A DNA stretch of 64,000 nucleotides from Calycina herbarum (taxonomy: Eukaryota > Ascomycota > Leotiomycetes > Helotiales > Pezizellaceae): the NCBI GenBank assembly GCA_001414485.1, contig LLEY01000014.1, positions 434,001 to 498,000 on the forward strand, given 5' to 3'. Both the position numbers and the translations under genes were made by a program. How positions within the stretch are numbered: position 1 is the stretch's first letter; every line of letters starts with the position of its first letter. Below the pieces are notes generated by a model. It was not told the DNA's origin. It did not search any database and was given only the letters and a program-made list of their open reading frames with translations. This document shows positions 45,312 to 57,991 of this stretch, one piece after another.

Positions 45312-47438
45312 GGGAGACAGCTAGGATTTTGAAGTGCTGCTATTGGTGTCATAGGAGAAAAGTTAAGCGAGTTAGTGCAGAGGGAAACAAATACACAAGT
45401 TTCGACCTTGAAGTGTGATCTCTATATAATGATGAGCATGCCTCTCTACCAAAATCTATCTTAATGAACTCCCCCAATTTAAGCAGTAGCAAGCTTATTC
45501 GAGCGGTGGTTTACTTGCTCGTCCTAAGAATTCGTCCGAAGTTGGGTTTGCTAGGACCTTAAATCTGTCATCTTTTCGGAAAATAAACACGATGTGCAAC
45601 GAAACAAAACCGCCCCTGCTGAGGCAACCTAAGACAAGATCTAGGTGTGCGTTTCTTGTGCTAAACTTCAGGACTCGTCTAAAGTCGAACTGTCAGAATT
45701 CGGAAAATAAACACGACCTGCAACAAAACTACACAAGCTCAGAGTAATCAACCGAGCACTTCGTCCTAACATGCCAACTAAGTTTTAAGTTTCTAAACCT
45801 CAAACACCATGGCAAACAAGCGCACAAAACAATCCCAAGTGTCTCGTAGCTTCATACGACCTAGAACCTGTCAGAATTTCGGAAAATAAACACGACATGC
45901 AACAAAACAAAACTAAATCGCGCAGTCTAATACCCCCAAAGCCAAATAAGCGTCTCAAATTATCCCAAGTCTCCAATGTATTTCGATTGGCTCTGACAGA
46001 GAGACTCAGATGACCTTCGGGGATTAGGAGAATAATATCGATGTGCAACAAAATCCTTCTCATCGAAACTAATTCGGAACATGAATAATATCCCTTGGCA
46101 TTGCCTAAACTTGTATGAATCGCGGCCTTACTTGACCATCATCTAAACTAAATTCGCTTGAAGGCTTGAAGGCTTGAAGGCTTGACAAGTGAATAATCTA
46201 GCCATCGCCTAGGTTGACTCGATTCGAAAGCCTAAATTCAATTAGATCGCAGTGGATGATCTCCTACGCCAAAGACAACTCATCTCTAGTACAGAGAGCG
46301 GTAGAGAATAAACACTCGAGTGCACCAACCCCAACATACATCAGGCCTCGGTCCATCAGTTCGCGATATTTACTAAACACCAAACAACCTCGGGACCCCA
46401 AGTACGAAGTGCAACAAAAATCCCCAACCATCCACTTCTTCAATGCCTCGGCATGATTACAGTTCAGAAATTCCAAAAAGACCGATGAAGAGCCATACAA
46501 CCTCGGACCCAGAACCCCATCTATGACTCCTCATATGATAACCACATCGTAGCAAATAACCGCGGAAGTAAGCAGCGACATGCAACAAAAAGACTTTCCA
46601 ATCCCCTATCCCACTTAAAGAAAATTCAATAGTTTTCATAGATGTCTTGGTGTCGCCAAATCGATTTGATCGAGGCCCTGCAGCTTCCCACTTCACATGA
46701 CAATAATCGCCACATTAGGAAATCGGAATTCTTTTGTTGCAGGTCGCATTTCAGCAACCGGTCATTGACCGGTGATACTCCATTGATTCTCCAGCTGATC
46801 GCCTGCTATCCTGATCGCCATCAGATGAACCGCTGCCCCCACCGGCTACCTACCAGTAGAACACGAAATCCCGAGTTGACTCCGTGATATTTACTGCCCC
46901 TCCCTCTCGGACTCCAGCCTCTCTACTCCGAGAATAGCTATCGATTCTATTAAATTCAAAACACCGGTTAGTGTACGCAGAGCAATATTTGCAACTTCTA
47001 CGGAATCGACTCTAAAGTTCTAGTCTGGAGCCATCACCACCGAGTTCCGCAAAGTGAGAGTGATGTTTTTTTGAGCCTCAGGAGAACTTCTCAAATCATG
47101 ACATAAATTATGTGTTCATCTTGCTTACGGCTTGGAAGCAAGGGGGTATATAAAAGGATATCCGTAAACGCCGTACACTTACTGCAACTCCCTTCCAGGA
47201 TCGAACTCCAACCTTACTCCAAGGCTATATATATAACCTTGACCTTTGCAATTCTTTGCAAACCCCGAGTCGGCCCAGCTGCATCATCCCTTCGTGCCCA
47301 TCCGTATGTCGAATATCGACCGTCCGCGCCGTTTTGTACAACCCAATGGCAGCTACCTCTCCTCACCTTCCTCTCTTCCCTCCTTCATTAAACCTTCCTT
47401 CGCCCCTCTCGAAATTCAGTCAATAATGACTTCTCCGC
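45312..47438. repeat. Diverged dispersed/tandem repeat family in intergenic DNA
   Basis: A motif close to GGAAAATAAACACGACATGC followed by AACAAAAC recurs near 45577, 45700, 45875, 46030, 46395 and 46570, and inverted near 46735. The three best copies are about 120-175 bases apart. Sequence between them also matches (AAGCG...TCCCAAGTCTC before the motif), so the larger unit appears to be about 155 bp. From about 46800 to 47438 nothing is recognised. Confidence 0.6.
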
Positions 47439-47931
47439 TCAATCGGCCAGCTTAATGGTCAAAGCGATCAAGCTGGCATAAGCACCAATACTTAACGCTG
47501 TTAAAACCACCACGGCATTCCCACTGGTCCTAAATTTCTTCCTTCCCATTCCCTCGCCATCAACCTCACTAAAGAATTGTCGATTTCCTTCATATCTCCT
47601 GTACATGCTAACCAACAGTATGCCCGCACCATATGTCGCAAACAGGGCACCGATCGAGTAGAATTCCGCGGTAAAGATCTTGAGGACCACGAGAGCGAAG
47701 GAGAATTGTCCGAGGGCTGTACGAATATAGGCCCCTTCGAAGGTTCGTTGAGCGGCGCGGATTTCGACGAGTCTAGGAGGAGAGAAGTTAGTTTTCGATA
47801 CCTGGATAGAGGAGAACCAGGGCTGGGGAACATTACTCTTCTGCTGTGAGGACCACGGAGCGGGCGCGATGGAGGCGGAGATGGAGTCGGTCTTCTGGGT
47901 GAGGCTGGATGGCATTCATTAGATCTTCCAT
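47439..47931 (-). CDS. DUF202-like small membrane protein
   Basis: Exons 47931-47837 and 47772-47439; 142 residues. The intron (64 nt, GTAATG donor, AACTAAC branch, CTAG acceptor) is needed to join ARSVVLTAEE to LVEIRAAQRTFEG in frame; an unspliced frame starting in another phase would miss the N-terminus. QRTFEGAYIRTALGQFSFALV followed by two more hydrophobic segments (YSIGALFATYGAGILLVSMY and VVVLTALSIGAYASLIALTI) gives three membrane passes, as in the DUF202 family. Yeast members with this domain sit in vacuolar or polyphosphate-related membranes, but the role of this protein is unknown. The start codon is in ACC-ATGG context. Confidence 0.8.
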
Positions 47932-49277
47932 GGTTGCTTCTTGCTTCTTCCAGTCGTCGTTCTCAACACAGTTGTCGCAAATATGCCCATGCTGCCTCCC
48001 CACGATGAAACGAACGAGGGCATTCCCAAAGGAGAGAAGGCTAGCGATGACGTGCTAGCGACAAGGGCGAATGAAAGTGCGATGTGCGAGGGATGGTACG
48101 TACCTTGAACATGCCAGACCACCTTGTAATGGTTTCCATATTGGGCAGCTACAAGTACAGTGAGCGAGGGGATGAATGTGGGGGTTCCCGATTGTGCCCT
48201 GCTGCCGCCGTCAAGCCTGCAGATGTTTGCTTCTTCGCCAGGATATTCGGGCGTGGGGTAGGTAGGAATCGGCCCCTGTGGTGCCTGTTTTTGATAATAG
48301 AAATGAAACTGATAGTGAACTCCGAATCTCTATTACACAATCCTTTGTTGCAGTGTAAGAATGGAATGTTGCGGGTGCAGGTGATTTCTGGTAGCGCAAC
48401 TCTCCTCCGTAGTCGCTTCGCTACAGAACGTTTGGCGGTGTGGACTTGGCTTTCCTTCTTGCCCGATGTCAATTCTTTTCAACATACCGGTAGTGGATAT
48501 TTTCATTTCATGTGTGAAATAATGATTTACACATGGATATTTCGAAAATAAAGGTCATCCTGGTCTGGGCTTGTAAATCGCATCACAAGTCAAACCCCTC
48601 CGGCCCCGCCTCCGCGTACTGGGAATTTCACGAGGTCAGGGCACCTCACTGCCACTTTCTCCTGTCTTCGGACTTCAATTCGGCAGGTGGTACTCGGGAC
48701 TTCACATATGGTATAATTAGTACATGGGCAACATCGACCCCGCAATTTTCAAGTTTGAGAGCATAAAAGCATCTCTATTTCTTCTAGTAATAAAACCCCT
48801 TCGCGAAACGCCCCTGAACGGCATCAATCTTCTCGAGTTCGCCAGAACATTATCCCATGGCGAAAAAGATGCCTGCCGAGTCTCGTATGCACCAGTCTTC
48901 CCTCAACCAGATTTCCTTCTCATAATTCAACGTACTCCATGACCAGCTGCGACACCCCAAATTCCAACTTCCAGTACCCGCCCTCCCAATATCCCGCAAC
49001 CCCAAATTCGACATCGTAGCGGTTCGTGAAGTGTCATCAAGTACAATGTACAATATACAATAGCGACGGCGGGTTCTGAATCTCCACCTCTGGGGGTTTT
49101 TTTATACTAAATGTTAACTGACAAGAATTCTCTCCCGGGAAAGAAATTGCTTCTTTTGGGTATTTCCCAATACGCCGTCCGTCCGAAATTTTGTACCCCG
49201 TTGTCTCGCAATCCCGTAGTCCGAAGAGTTCCTTTGGGTATCATTTTCTTTTCTTGTTTCTTTTCTTTTCTTTTCGT
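47932..49277. other. Intergenic region, no gene seen
   Basis: About 1.35 kb upstream of the DUF202-like gene and downstream of the Zn2Cys6 gene. Overlapping short frames on both strands have no supporting features. The last bases are T/C-rich 3'-flanking sequence of the regulator. Confidence 0.4.
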
Positions 49278-50819
49278 TCATCGGCCCGGGTGGCCCTGGT
49301 GTGGTGCGTAGTGCATGCTACTTTGAGGTTCAGCATAGTACGTAGGAGCTGGTGCTGGCGCATGAGTATCCCCAGAGTACTGGGCTGGTCGAGGAAGTCC
49401 GTCGTTGGAACCCCATCCATGGTTATAATCCTCGCCAGTAGATCCGATAGGCTTGGGGTAATATGGTTGCTGCCATGATCCATAGGGCGCTGGAGGCAAG
49501 GCACCTGCTGAGTGGGGATGAGGAGGAGGCTCAGTGGTTGCTGAAGTCGTGGGAGCCACCATGCTACTCGATGACAGCGGTGGTGGATACGTGTCTGGGG
49601 GTTGCTGGGCGCGAGGTTTTGTTGTGTAATGGTCTGAAACCGTATTTGATGGGGGTGCTTGCGAGTATGGAGCATAATTTGGCTGGTGATTTGGCAAGCC
49701 CTCCAAATTATTATAAGACATCGAGCGCTGTGGTACAGACCATGACATGTCTTCTCTTGGGCTGGGTTCTGTATGAGGCGTAGGCCAATTCTGATGAGGG
49801 GGAATCTGCAAGCTGGGAGTGAATGGAGAGAATGCCGGGGTCAAAGGCGAGTCTTGAGGATTTTGGCGCCAGTATTGCTGCGACACATCTCCTTGATGCT
49901 TGATCCCTGGCGAGGCATCCCGGGCCATCCAGTTGGTAGTTCCATGGTTGTAGTCATAGTTGCGCGAAGATCTGACGACTGCAACTTTCTCGGGGAAATC
50001 GTTGACGGCAGAGCTGACGGATTTCACACCTTTATTCTCTGGTGAGAAGCTCTCAGTCCTTTGGCGTTTCATTTGTGGACCTGGTACGTCCTGAATTGTT
50101 GGCATGGGTGGGTAGAGGTAGTGCATTTCAGGTAGTTGGCCTGTCGAAGTCGTGGGCGAAGCTCTTCCCGAATCTCTTCGTCTTGGGTCTGGCTGAGACT
50201 GAGATTGAGGCTGCTGCTGGTCAACTGGGTAAAAGTTGCATTCCTTTTTTAGTCTGATGCAATTTGCACATCGGTTTTGCGGGTCTTGTGGTGCTGGAAT
50301 GCATCGAATCTTCCGTCGCCGACAGTGACCTATCCATCATCAGTTCTCTTGCTTCTCACAACCTCACAACCGACTCCGACAGTCGTCGTATTTCACTCAA
50401 GTTCACAACTTACCGCATGCGACAGAAGTTCTGTGGTATCCCAATTTATTCCTTCTTTTATCGGCCGAAAGGGCAAGCGCAGCTGCATCGGCTGTTGCTT
50501 GCCCACGTACGTTTGGAGTAGACATTGATCTCTTGATCTTGGCCGACTTCGCCGCGTTTGAAGATCCGAGGTTCTGGATACTGGTTGGGGTTGGTGGTCC
50601 TCCTGAGGGGGAATGCCCGAGGTCCAAGGGGGGTGGATGGTGATAGCTGGGAATCAAGTTTTGCGGAGGCTCAAAATTCGAAGTTGATATCGGGTATTGG
50701 CACGCCATGGAATTCGATATTGCACCTGTTTCTGGTGTTGGATACGTGGTTGGCGGCTCTCCCAGCTCCCACATTCCTGACGTCGACGAGAGTGAAGTTT
50801 GGACAGAAGCGACTGCCAT
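49278..50819 (-). CDS. Zn2Cys6 (Gal4-type) transcription factor
   Basis: Exons 50819-50414 and 50329-49278; 485 residues. The 84 nt intron (GTAAGT...ATAG) interrupts the zinc cluster after its first cysteine. Splicing gives SVACGHCRRRKIRC, then a loop of twelve residues and NRCANCIRLKKEC, the six-cysteine C-x2-C-x6-C...C-x2-C-x6-C binuclear cluster. An N-terminal Ser/Pro-rich region with KSAKIKRSMS precedes it, and a long Pro/Ser/Gln/Tyr-rich tail follows. The fungal-specific transcription factor middle domain is not visible, so this is one of the short Zn2Cys6 regulators. It should bind DNA in the nucleus; targets are unknown. The next gene upstream (51840, +) is divergent and shares this ~1 kb promoter interval. 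Confidence 0.9.
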
Positions 50820-51839
50820 CAATTGCGCTCGCGTCCCATGCGGCGACCGAGTTTACGTGAGCGAGTCGAACTGGAGGGTCTTCCAAGGCCGGAGAGTTTT
50901 TGGAAAGGCTAAGCGGGCAGTTGCAACGCAAGACCTTCCCAATCCTCCACGGCTGAAGGATCGTGTCTTGCGGGGTGAATCCCAATGTTGAAAAGTCCCA
51001 AGGTCAAAGTCCAATATGAATATAAAAGCGAGTGTTGACTTCAGGTCGTCCTCCCAGTAGCGAGTTGGCCTTGAACGGCGGCCTGAGATCGGATTTACCT
51101 GGCAACGGCACGACCACTGGCGTCAAATGACGGACGGCAGTCAAAACTGGAGGGGGACTGCACAATATAAGGCGGTCCTGGGGCGCACCTCTCAGGGGAG
51201 TGAGTGATGAAAAGTGTCTAGTAGGTCTCAGTGGGCACGAGGAGGAAGGCCGCTGTGGCTTGAGTTTGGAGACGTCTTTGGTGTGACCCAGGTCGTGGTG
51301 CTAATTGCCAGTGAGTGGCAGCAGACAAGGTCCGTTGAATTTGCTCTAGCGGGACGAGGACCCTCGTGGGGAGTTTAACAGCTTGGACGGCGAATAAGAA
51401 GACGCCTACACGCCACTTTTCCGCTTAGGGTCTCCCAGTAATCTTTCTGGTGGATTACTAGTACGCCTACCGGTGGAGGACGACGTTAGAGAGCTGCTGG
51501 TAGTGGCTCTCCATCTAAGACTGGCACCGGGACACACGCGAGGAGAACGGTGGCGGCAGTGATGGTAACGTTGGCTTTGCTCTGGTCTGGTCTGCTCAAG
51601 AAACGTCGGAGGTGGAGGAGCAATACTAGTACATCATAAGTATCAGAATCTCGAAACTGGAGCAGAAAGACGGGACCACCAGAGATCTTCAATGACTAGA
51701 TCTGATTCTCCGGAATGTCCAGCATCGACAATTTTGGAGTTCGTGACGGCGCCACACCCCCTGAGCTCTCTTCTTCCCAGTGGATCAGTTTGATGCTTGT
51801 CAGCGCCAGGCTCCTCCCTGGACGAACTCATAATTTTAC
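50820..51839. promoter_or_regulatory. Divergent promoter interval
   Basis: One kilobase between the divergent Zn2Cys6 gene (-) and the unrecognised gene at 51840 (+). No gene is seen. Individual sites cannot be assigned from sequence alone. Confidence 0.4.
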
Positions 51840-52647
51840 ATGGCTTCCGGGGGACCCTTGACGCCCTCTGTTTCTGAGAATGGTGTCGGTATCGACGGTA
51901 TGTTAACAGTATGGTACGCTGCCGCTTTTACACCGAGTAAGGCTTCTTTTCCTAGACCCTCTCGCACATCTACAGCCCTTTGTTCGGTACAGTACATACT
52001 CGACGACTGCTACTTCAAGCATCCCCTACACAAACTCTCAATTGGACTATGTTCCTTCCTTCTGGGCTCAAGATCGACCTCGAACTGCTCGTTCCATCCA
52101 AAGGGCAGCCAAGATGACCAAAAAGGAACCACCTTTCAAAGATACGAGACGCGAGAGGCTAAAGGGCAAGCAAGATGCCAGAGGCGAAAGAGGGTCATAC
52201 CGAATCCGTACCACTATTAACTAAATTCAATAGAGGGTCAAAAGCCAGAAGAACAAACGCCGCCGAGTTCGAGCTTGCTGAAGAAAATCGCCGCGAGAAG
52301 GCGCGGCGACCCGTTGGCCTCGTAAGATTGGATGCTGTTGGAATTGCAACTAACATGTTGGAACTGGAGGCAGCCTAGGTCAATCCGGACCTAGTCGAGT
52401 AGCGGATGGGACTCGTTACCACCTGGATGATAAAGAGGGTCATTACAGGGCGGGGTATTATCAGATAATCCGACAGGGCTTTGGTGGAAGGAATCGTGCC
52501 CAGTGTCAGCAACCCATCGGGCTTGGACTCGGACTGGGTTGTGTCAAAAGCCAGATGAGGCAAATGGAGTTGGAAGAGGAAAAAGTACGAGGAAGCGGGC
52601 ACGAGAGAAGCGAGAGGGCATTAGAGGAAGCGAGAAAAAGAATCTAG
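51840..52647 (+). CDS. Unrecognised basic, charged protein (multi-exon model)
   Basis: Best model: exons 51840-51897, 51956-52207, 52234-52321 and 52374-52647, giving 223 residues. The first intron (58 nt, GTATGT...CCTAG) and the third (52 nt, GTAAGA...CTAAC...GCAG) are canonical and phase-correct. The middle one would be only 26 nt, too short for normal splicing, so the gene may be damaged there or the true border differs. The protein runs from an N-terminal Ser/Gly segment through TARSIQRAAKMTKKEPPF and a Lys/Arg/Glu-rich region, KKIAARRRGDPLAS, then HYRAGYYQIIRQGFGG, and ends in an acidic/basic helix (MELEEEKVRGSGHERSER). No family is recognised. A further coding-like stretch after the stop (EDTSEDEEMAPPPIPVPREA, 52650-52740, another frame) suggests a missed exon or a frameshift. 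Confidence 0.5.
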
Positions 52648-53692
52648 GGGTATGCCAGAGGATACTAGCGAGGATGAGGAGATGGCTCCACCTCCAATTC
52701 CAGTTCCCAGGGAGGCACTCGGGTTTAGCATCCCCTGCTAGCCTAGCTCTGGCTCATCCAAACTATTCGCACTCGCCTCACAAAGCAAGATACCTTGTGG
52801 ATCACATCTCATCTCCCTTTTGCACACCGCACGCACTCCTTTGTCCATCACATAATGTTCAAGGACCAGGCCAAGCGAATTCTTCGTACTCGTACGCCAT
52901 TTCGACCATTCCAAGCCAACTCGCTCAAATTTGATTGACGCAATGCGTCGTTTGCCAACGACGCCAACGCCAAAATCATGTACAGAAAGAACGTGCGAGC
53001 ATCGCAGACTGACTTGCAGTTTTGCAGCAAGGTTTTGTCGGCTCCATGCCCCTTTGGGTAGAGCGCCGCTGCAAAGGTGCAGCAAGGCAGAGAACCTTCC
53101 ATACGATGGCGATTGAGCAGAAGCAGCTAGTTTCCTTGGCTCATGCTGACTTCGCCGCTTCGAACTTCCTACACAGGTCGTTGAGGCCTGTGTGACACCA
53201 CTAAATGTCAGCTCTCGCTTCTCGGACACTGGGCTGGGGATTGATTTGGCAGCTACAGACCATGCAATGTCACTACGACATGAGCTTCTCTTTCTGTGCT
53301 TCCCCTTGGCAGATGCCTTTCATACGCCTTCACGTGTTGGACGCCTTATCCGACTTCTGGCCCCGCTTCAGAGCAATTCATTACGGAAACGGGCAAGTCA
53401 AACTGCTTTGATTGGCACAAGTCTCACGATCGCGCCGCTGATTCATGGCGAGGTCCTTTGGAAATTAAGGTACACATCTCGGAAGTCAAATCCTGCATTG
53501 ACAAGGTCAAACGACAACTTTCCATCAGTTGTCCATCGCTTCGGATGATCATAGTTCCCCACGTCCTTGAATCGTCGATCAATCTGTACTATCTTTCGCT
53601 TCTCGGCATCCCCAAATCACGACAAAGTTTGCACTTGTGCTACGTTGTAGTCGCACCACCCAGTGCGTTTGCCTTTTTCACCTAGTCAGTTA
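52648..53692. other. Region of short frames, no gene assigned
   Basis: Contains the coding-like fragment noted for the upstream gene (to 52740) and then overlapping frames on both strands (largest 163 residues at 52738-53229 minus and 129 residues at 53296-53685 plus) without domains, signal peptides or consistent splice sites. Confidence 0.35.
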
Positions 53693-53781
53693 CTATCCCC
53701 CCCCTTAACTGTCTGTTGACGCACAGACATTTCACAGCCAAATCACCCTTGCACATGACAGACAGTTAAGGGGGAGGATAG
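53693..53781. mobile_element. Hairpin MITE-like element, copy 1 (89 bp)
   Basis: Inverted arms CTATCCCCCCCCTTAACTGT and its near complement (ACAGTTAAGGGGGAGGATAG) enclose a ~45-base loop. TA lies directly outside both ends (53691-53692 and 53782-53783). The termini are shared with the neighbouring element at 53848. Confidence 0.83.
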
Positions 53782-53847
53782 TATCAATTCCAGCTACTAG
53801 TACTGTTAGGCGCAAAATCTCGCCATTCGCTGTAACTATCGTCAATA

Positions 53848-53935
53848 CTATCCCCCCTAAATAAAATGTAAGCGCACGGCCGCTGTGCCATACTAAATGT
53901 CTGTGCACACTACATTTTATTTAGGGGGGGGATAG
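53848..53935. mobile_element. Hairpin MITE-like element, copy 2 (88 bp)
   Basis: Arms CTATCCCCCCTAAATAAAAT and the near complement ending GGGGGGGATAG enclose a ~37-base loop. TA flanks both ends (53846-53847 and 53936-53937). It has the same outer CTATCCCCCC terminus as copy 1 but a different inner arm, and lies 66 bases away. Confidence 0.83.
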
Positions 53936-56900
53936 TATCATCATGGGGGGACTTGGCATTTGTAGATGCTTGTCTACTACTAGTAGCTGAGCTATCAATC
54001 CTTTCTTAATTGGGACATCAGAAGCGAATGGTTTTTAGGCGCCTTGCAGCCTTCAACAGTACGCATCCCATCCCAAGGGAATGGATGCCCCTTGTGGGCC
54101 ATGTCTTGCTAGCATGTGCACTTGACACCAATTCTCCTTTGTGTGTCGAAATTGCGATTCATACGGAATCAAATCCGCGGCGGGGAAAAGCAAAAGGAGT
54201 TTCACAACTCCAACAGCCGGGCCAACTGCAATTTGCTCTGGACAAGAATGTTGTAAGAGAAGCCCAGTCAAAGATCGACTTTTCAGACAGGGGACGTTAT
54301 TTATAGATCATGCTCATGCAGTCTTGACTGACGCACGTCTGCACGCCGCTTGCACATGGGTAACTCGTGGCCGCTGCGTAAAAATGTCTGTATGATATGG
54401 GGTCGTCTGGCATGTAGTGTGATATTGCTGCAGTATTAGCTACTGCACTGTGCGTCTTGGGATGCAGAAACAGAAGGTTGGTTTTCCCAACTCATCAAGG
54501 TAGCCTGGCGGATATTGCCTCGATTAATAACTTCGATACCCGGCAGGTACGGAAGTACTTCTGCAGTTCCGAAGAAGAGGGAGGTCGTTAAATCACATGA
54601 TCTCGGCCTTGGTTTCTTGTTATTGTGATCGAGTTTCCACCGAATTGGTTCGCTCCTTGACGCCTATCCACATTGTGGGCATCAAAACTGGGTCAATTCC
54701 TTCGGATGAAAATAGCCGTGATGTGCACGCCCGGCGAGAGGAACCCGGAACTGGAACTCTTCGGTCCTGATTAGATTTTGGAGATCTTCACGTCAGCACT
54801 TGTTCATCACCCACCTCCAACATCAGCCCAGCCTTCCAACTGCCACAAAGAGCATCCTCAATACCCCTTCAATAATCCCATCGCCGCTTGATGAAAGCCA
54901 TCCACATTGCCTCCGTCACATCACCAACGGCAACGTTTCTCCTACCCGTCGATATTTTGGGTTCCGTCCCACCATCGAGTTTTATACGCTCCGTCAACAT
55001 GCAGCAGAATTCCAATTGTTCCACAAAGGAGAGGCTATTTTACTTTGCAACATGTCCAAGAAGAAAGTCCCTGATTTATGATCATGTCAGCCTCTTTTTT
55101 GTTGTGGACTTATCATCAGGGATTTTATGCTATGTGGGGCCTGGACGTAAGCTCGACGGGCATTGAAGATGATGAAAGGACCCAGGAGTAGGTGGTAGGG
55201 GGGGGGGGGGGGGTGGCGACTGGCTGGGGCAATGACCTCTTTGGTCCTTGCACGGTCGATCCCAAGGAACCACTTCCAGCCAGCATTCGCCCAAGGCGAT
55301 CCTAGCCTGCCACGAGCTCAAGAATTTAGAAGCTTTGGAGCTTTAGCTGAAGGGGGGGATCTCACGACCTGGTGGTGTGCGGGTTGCTCCCGGAGCCAGG
55401 CAACATGGAAGCATTGTTGTTTTTCGGTCGGTAACGAAAGAAGATGGAATCATCCCCAACTGACAGGGATTTATTTTTCCACCTACCAACCACTGATTGG
55501 AAACACTTACGTACCTTATTTTACGGAGCAAAAGAGAGTATACGAATCGGAGTTAAATCTCACATATCTGAGTATGTCTCGTAATATGCGCAAGGTACTC
55601 GCGATGAGTTAACTACTCTCAGGATCCCTCCCTGCTCTGCCCAATAACCTTTGATGACAGACCCTCTCAAACCAGGGTCCAGGAACTCAGGCCTGCCCCG
55701 TCCGATAACTTGCAGAAGATTGTCTGAGAATTGACGTCTCACGAACTGGTCCGACATAATCTATCAACACCTTTCTTTCCCTGCACATTTGGACATGAAT
55801 TCCCATTTGTCCATCCGCCCAGGGACTAGCAAAATAGCGTCACACACTTGCTGCAGAAAACCATCTCCCCAAGCTCTAAATATAGACTAAAGAGTTATTG
55901 GTTGTCAAGCTTGGGCTTCAGCCCGAAGGTTGGTCTCCATTTCATTCTTTTACTCGGTGTGGGATGGTGTTTCCGCGACCCTGCTTCTCTCGGGCTATTA
56001 TGCTAAAACTAAATTACAAACGTCATCTCGCATCAACCATTCCATCGTATCTTCTCAACAGGATGATATTACACAGCTCTACGTTTCGGATGCAGAATTC
56101 CTTATGTGAGACTGCATTCACCGCACCTTCCTACCTCATTTGGGGGAGCACTAAGGATGCAGGTTCCTTGCCCGAACTTCCTTGACTTAACGAGAAGAAT
56201 GTGCATATTTAATTCATTTTTCATCTATGGGCTCCATTTTGGTGATTGGGCATTACTCCAATCTCGATAACATTCATAACCCTATTTTGTTTAGTATATA
56301 CCATCACATTGCTTATCTATCAGATTGCGATCCAAAATTCTGCCTTATTTTTCATTGCGGGGAAAATTCGTGGCATTAAAGTCATGCCCTTTTCCGCCTC
56401 AGACCTTACCTAGTAGTGTAACTCGCGCTGCGACATAAGCATCGCTAGCTAGCCACGAGCTTCATTTTACCGGGATAGATTGCTTTACATAGTCCACGTG
56501 GTACACTAACATGCACGGTGTCAATATCAAACTAATTTATATGTATGGTGTCAGACGGCTATTCTGAGAAGTTTAGATCCTTCAGAGCTGTTTCGCAGTG
56601 AGTCGGTGTAGATCATTTTCTAGTTTTGATATGAGAGGCTTTTTCACTTGAGATTAGAGTCAATGGATGTGGTAATTGAATTGTAGTCTGCTTTCATTTA
56701 CTATGTTGGCGCTATTGATTACTGAGTTTCCAAAACATACCCACCACCTCACTTCTTTCAATTACTTTGATGGTTGTGTATTGGAGTCTGGTCTAGTCTG
56801 AAGTCTGCATAATTGCCGAGTTGACCAAATCAGTCTAATCCCTCTTTTATCATCCTAAAGTTAATTGATAAGTCAGGCGCAGTAGTTTCGAGTAGCCGAA

Positions 56901-57991
56901 ATATTCAACCAGCAAGATTATGCTCCTCCTCCTGGGGAAATTTCTGCATCTCTCTATTCTATTTTGACATTAGATCAAAGCTTCTCTCTTGCTCACTTAA
57001 TCAACTCATACGAAAGAAGAATAGTGCAGATTGAAGTCTCTGTGTCCCCAAATACTTATCTGGGTGTCTCATTTGTTATTGCTGATACATAGCCATATAT
57101 CAAAACCATGAATTGTGACCCAGCTCGAAGCAAATCACCTCCTGGTTCCACCAGAGGGTGCAAGAACCTGTGACCTGCCTAAATTTCAATATATTGAATA
57201 TTTAGTTGAAAGTTGTACACATCGATCTAAAGGGGGGGATATTCTTCCAAATTCTTCTAGAAAAAGTTGAGTGATAGTTTCCATTGTTTTGAGGTCTCTA
57301 TGGAAAGAATATGAAGGGGTTGAGTACAAGAGACTCGGTCATTGCTCTTTCAGTAAAGACTTCAATCACAAGTTTCTGGTGCTAGAAAAGAAATTAGAAT
57401 GTCAACAATTTCCTTGACATAAACGACACACTACCTCTTCTATGTATACTTCTCGCATTTTTCACGGGGGGGGCTGGGGGGAGGCTTTTATGTTCTTTCA
57501 CTATGTATTGGTTAAAGTTGGCATGGTTTCTCGACTCAGTTCAAATCGCTTCCACTCCATAGTCTATAAGCAAAGTATCGAGCACATGACGTGAGCTCTT
57601 ACAGAATAGTTCATTATTAGTTTCTTGTACCTAAACTCACCCATGAACTTTTGGGATAAATTGATGAAAGGAAATGAAGAAGAAGAAAAGAGAAGGTATT
57701 TCCATTCAGAACCTGATGAGAATCAATCTCAGCTATCAGAGTATACCAGCGAAAGTTACAAATACGTCAAACTAAAGATTCAAAAATGCTCTCATCTCAA
57801 TCGGTGAGAAGTTTCCCCTGGTTCGATAGAAACAGAACGATCAGTATGATTACGAATCATGAATTCCAATCGCATAGCTGCTTATGAATACCAATAAAAC
57901 CAATTAGGCTAATACTCGAACCTGATTCTGCATATCCAATTACATTTCCACCCTCATTCTTGAAATGACACGGTGAAATCCATCCCCTTTC
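53936..57991. other. Gene-poor interval
   Basis: About 4 kb with only short overlapping frames, none recognisable. It includes a run of 16 G at 55198-55213 and smaller G-runs at about 57231 and 57465-57481. A short Glu/Lys-rich frame at 57625-57807 (60 residues) has no support as a gene. Confidence 0.4.

Noticed and set aside
45570..46600. Repeats considered as a CRISPR array
   Set aside because: Repeats diverge, spacing is irregular, spacers share sequence, and the genome is clearly eukaryotic.
52738..53229. 163-residue minus-strand frame
   Set aside because: No recognisable features, overlaps an equally open plus-strand frame, and no splice or start context supports it.
55198..55213. Run of 16 G considered as a telomere- or G-quadruplex-like feature
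   Set aside because: A single homopolymer without repeated TTAGGG-type units; more likely slippage or assembly noise.
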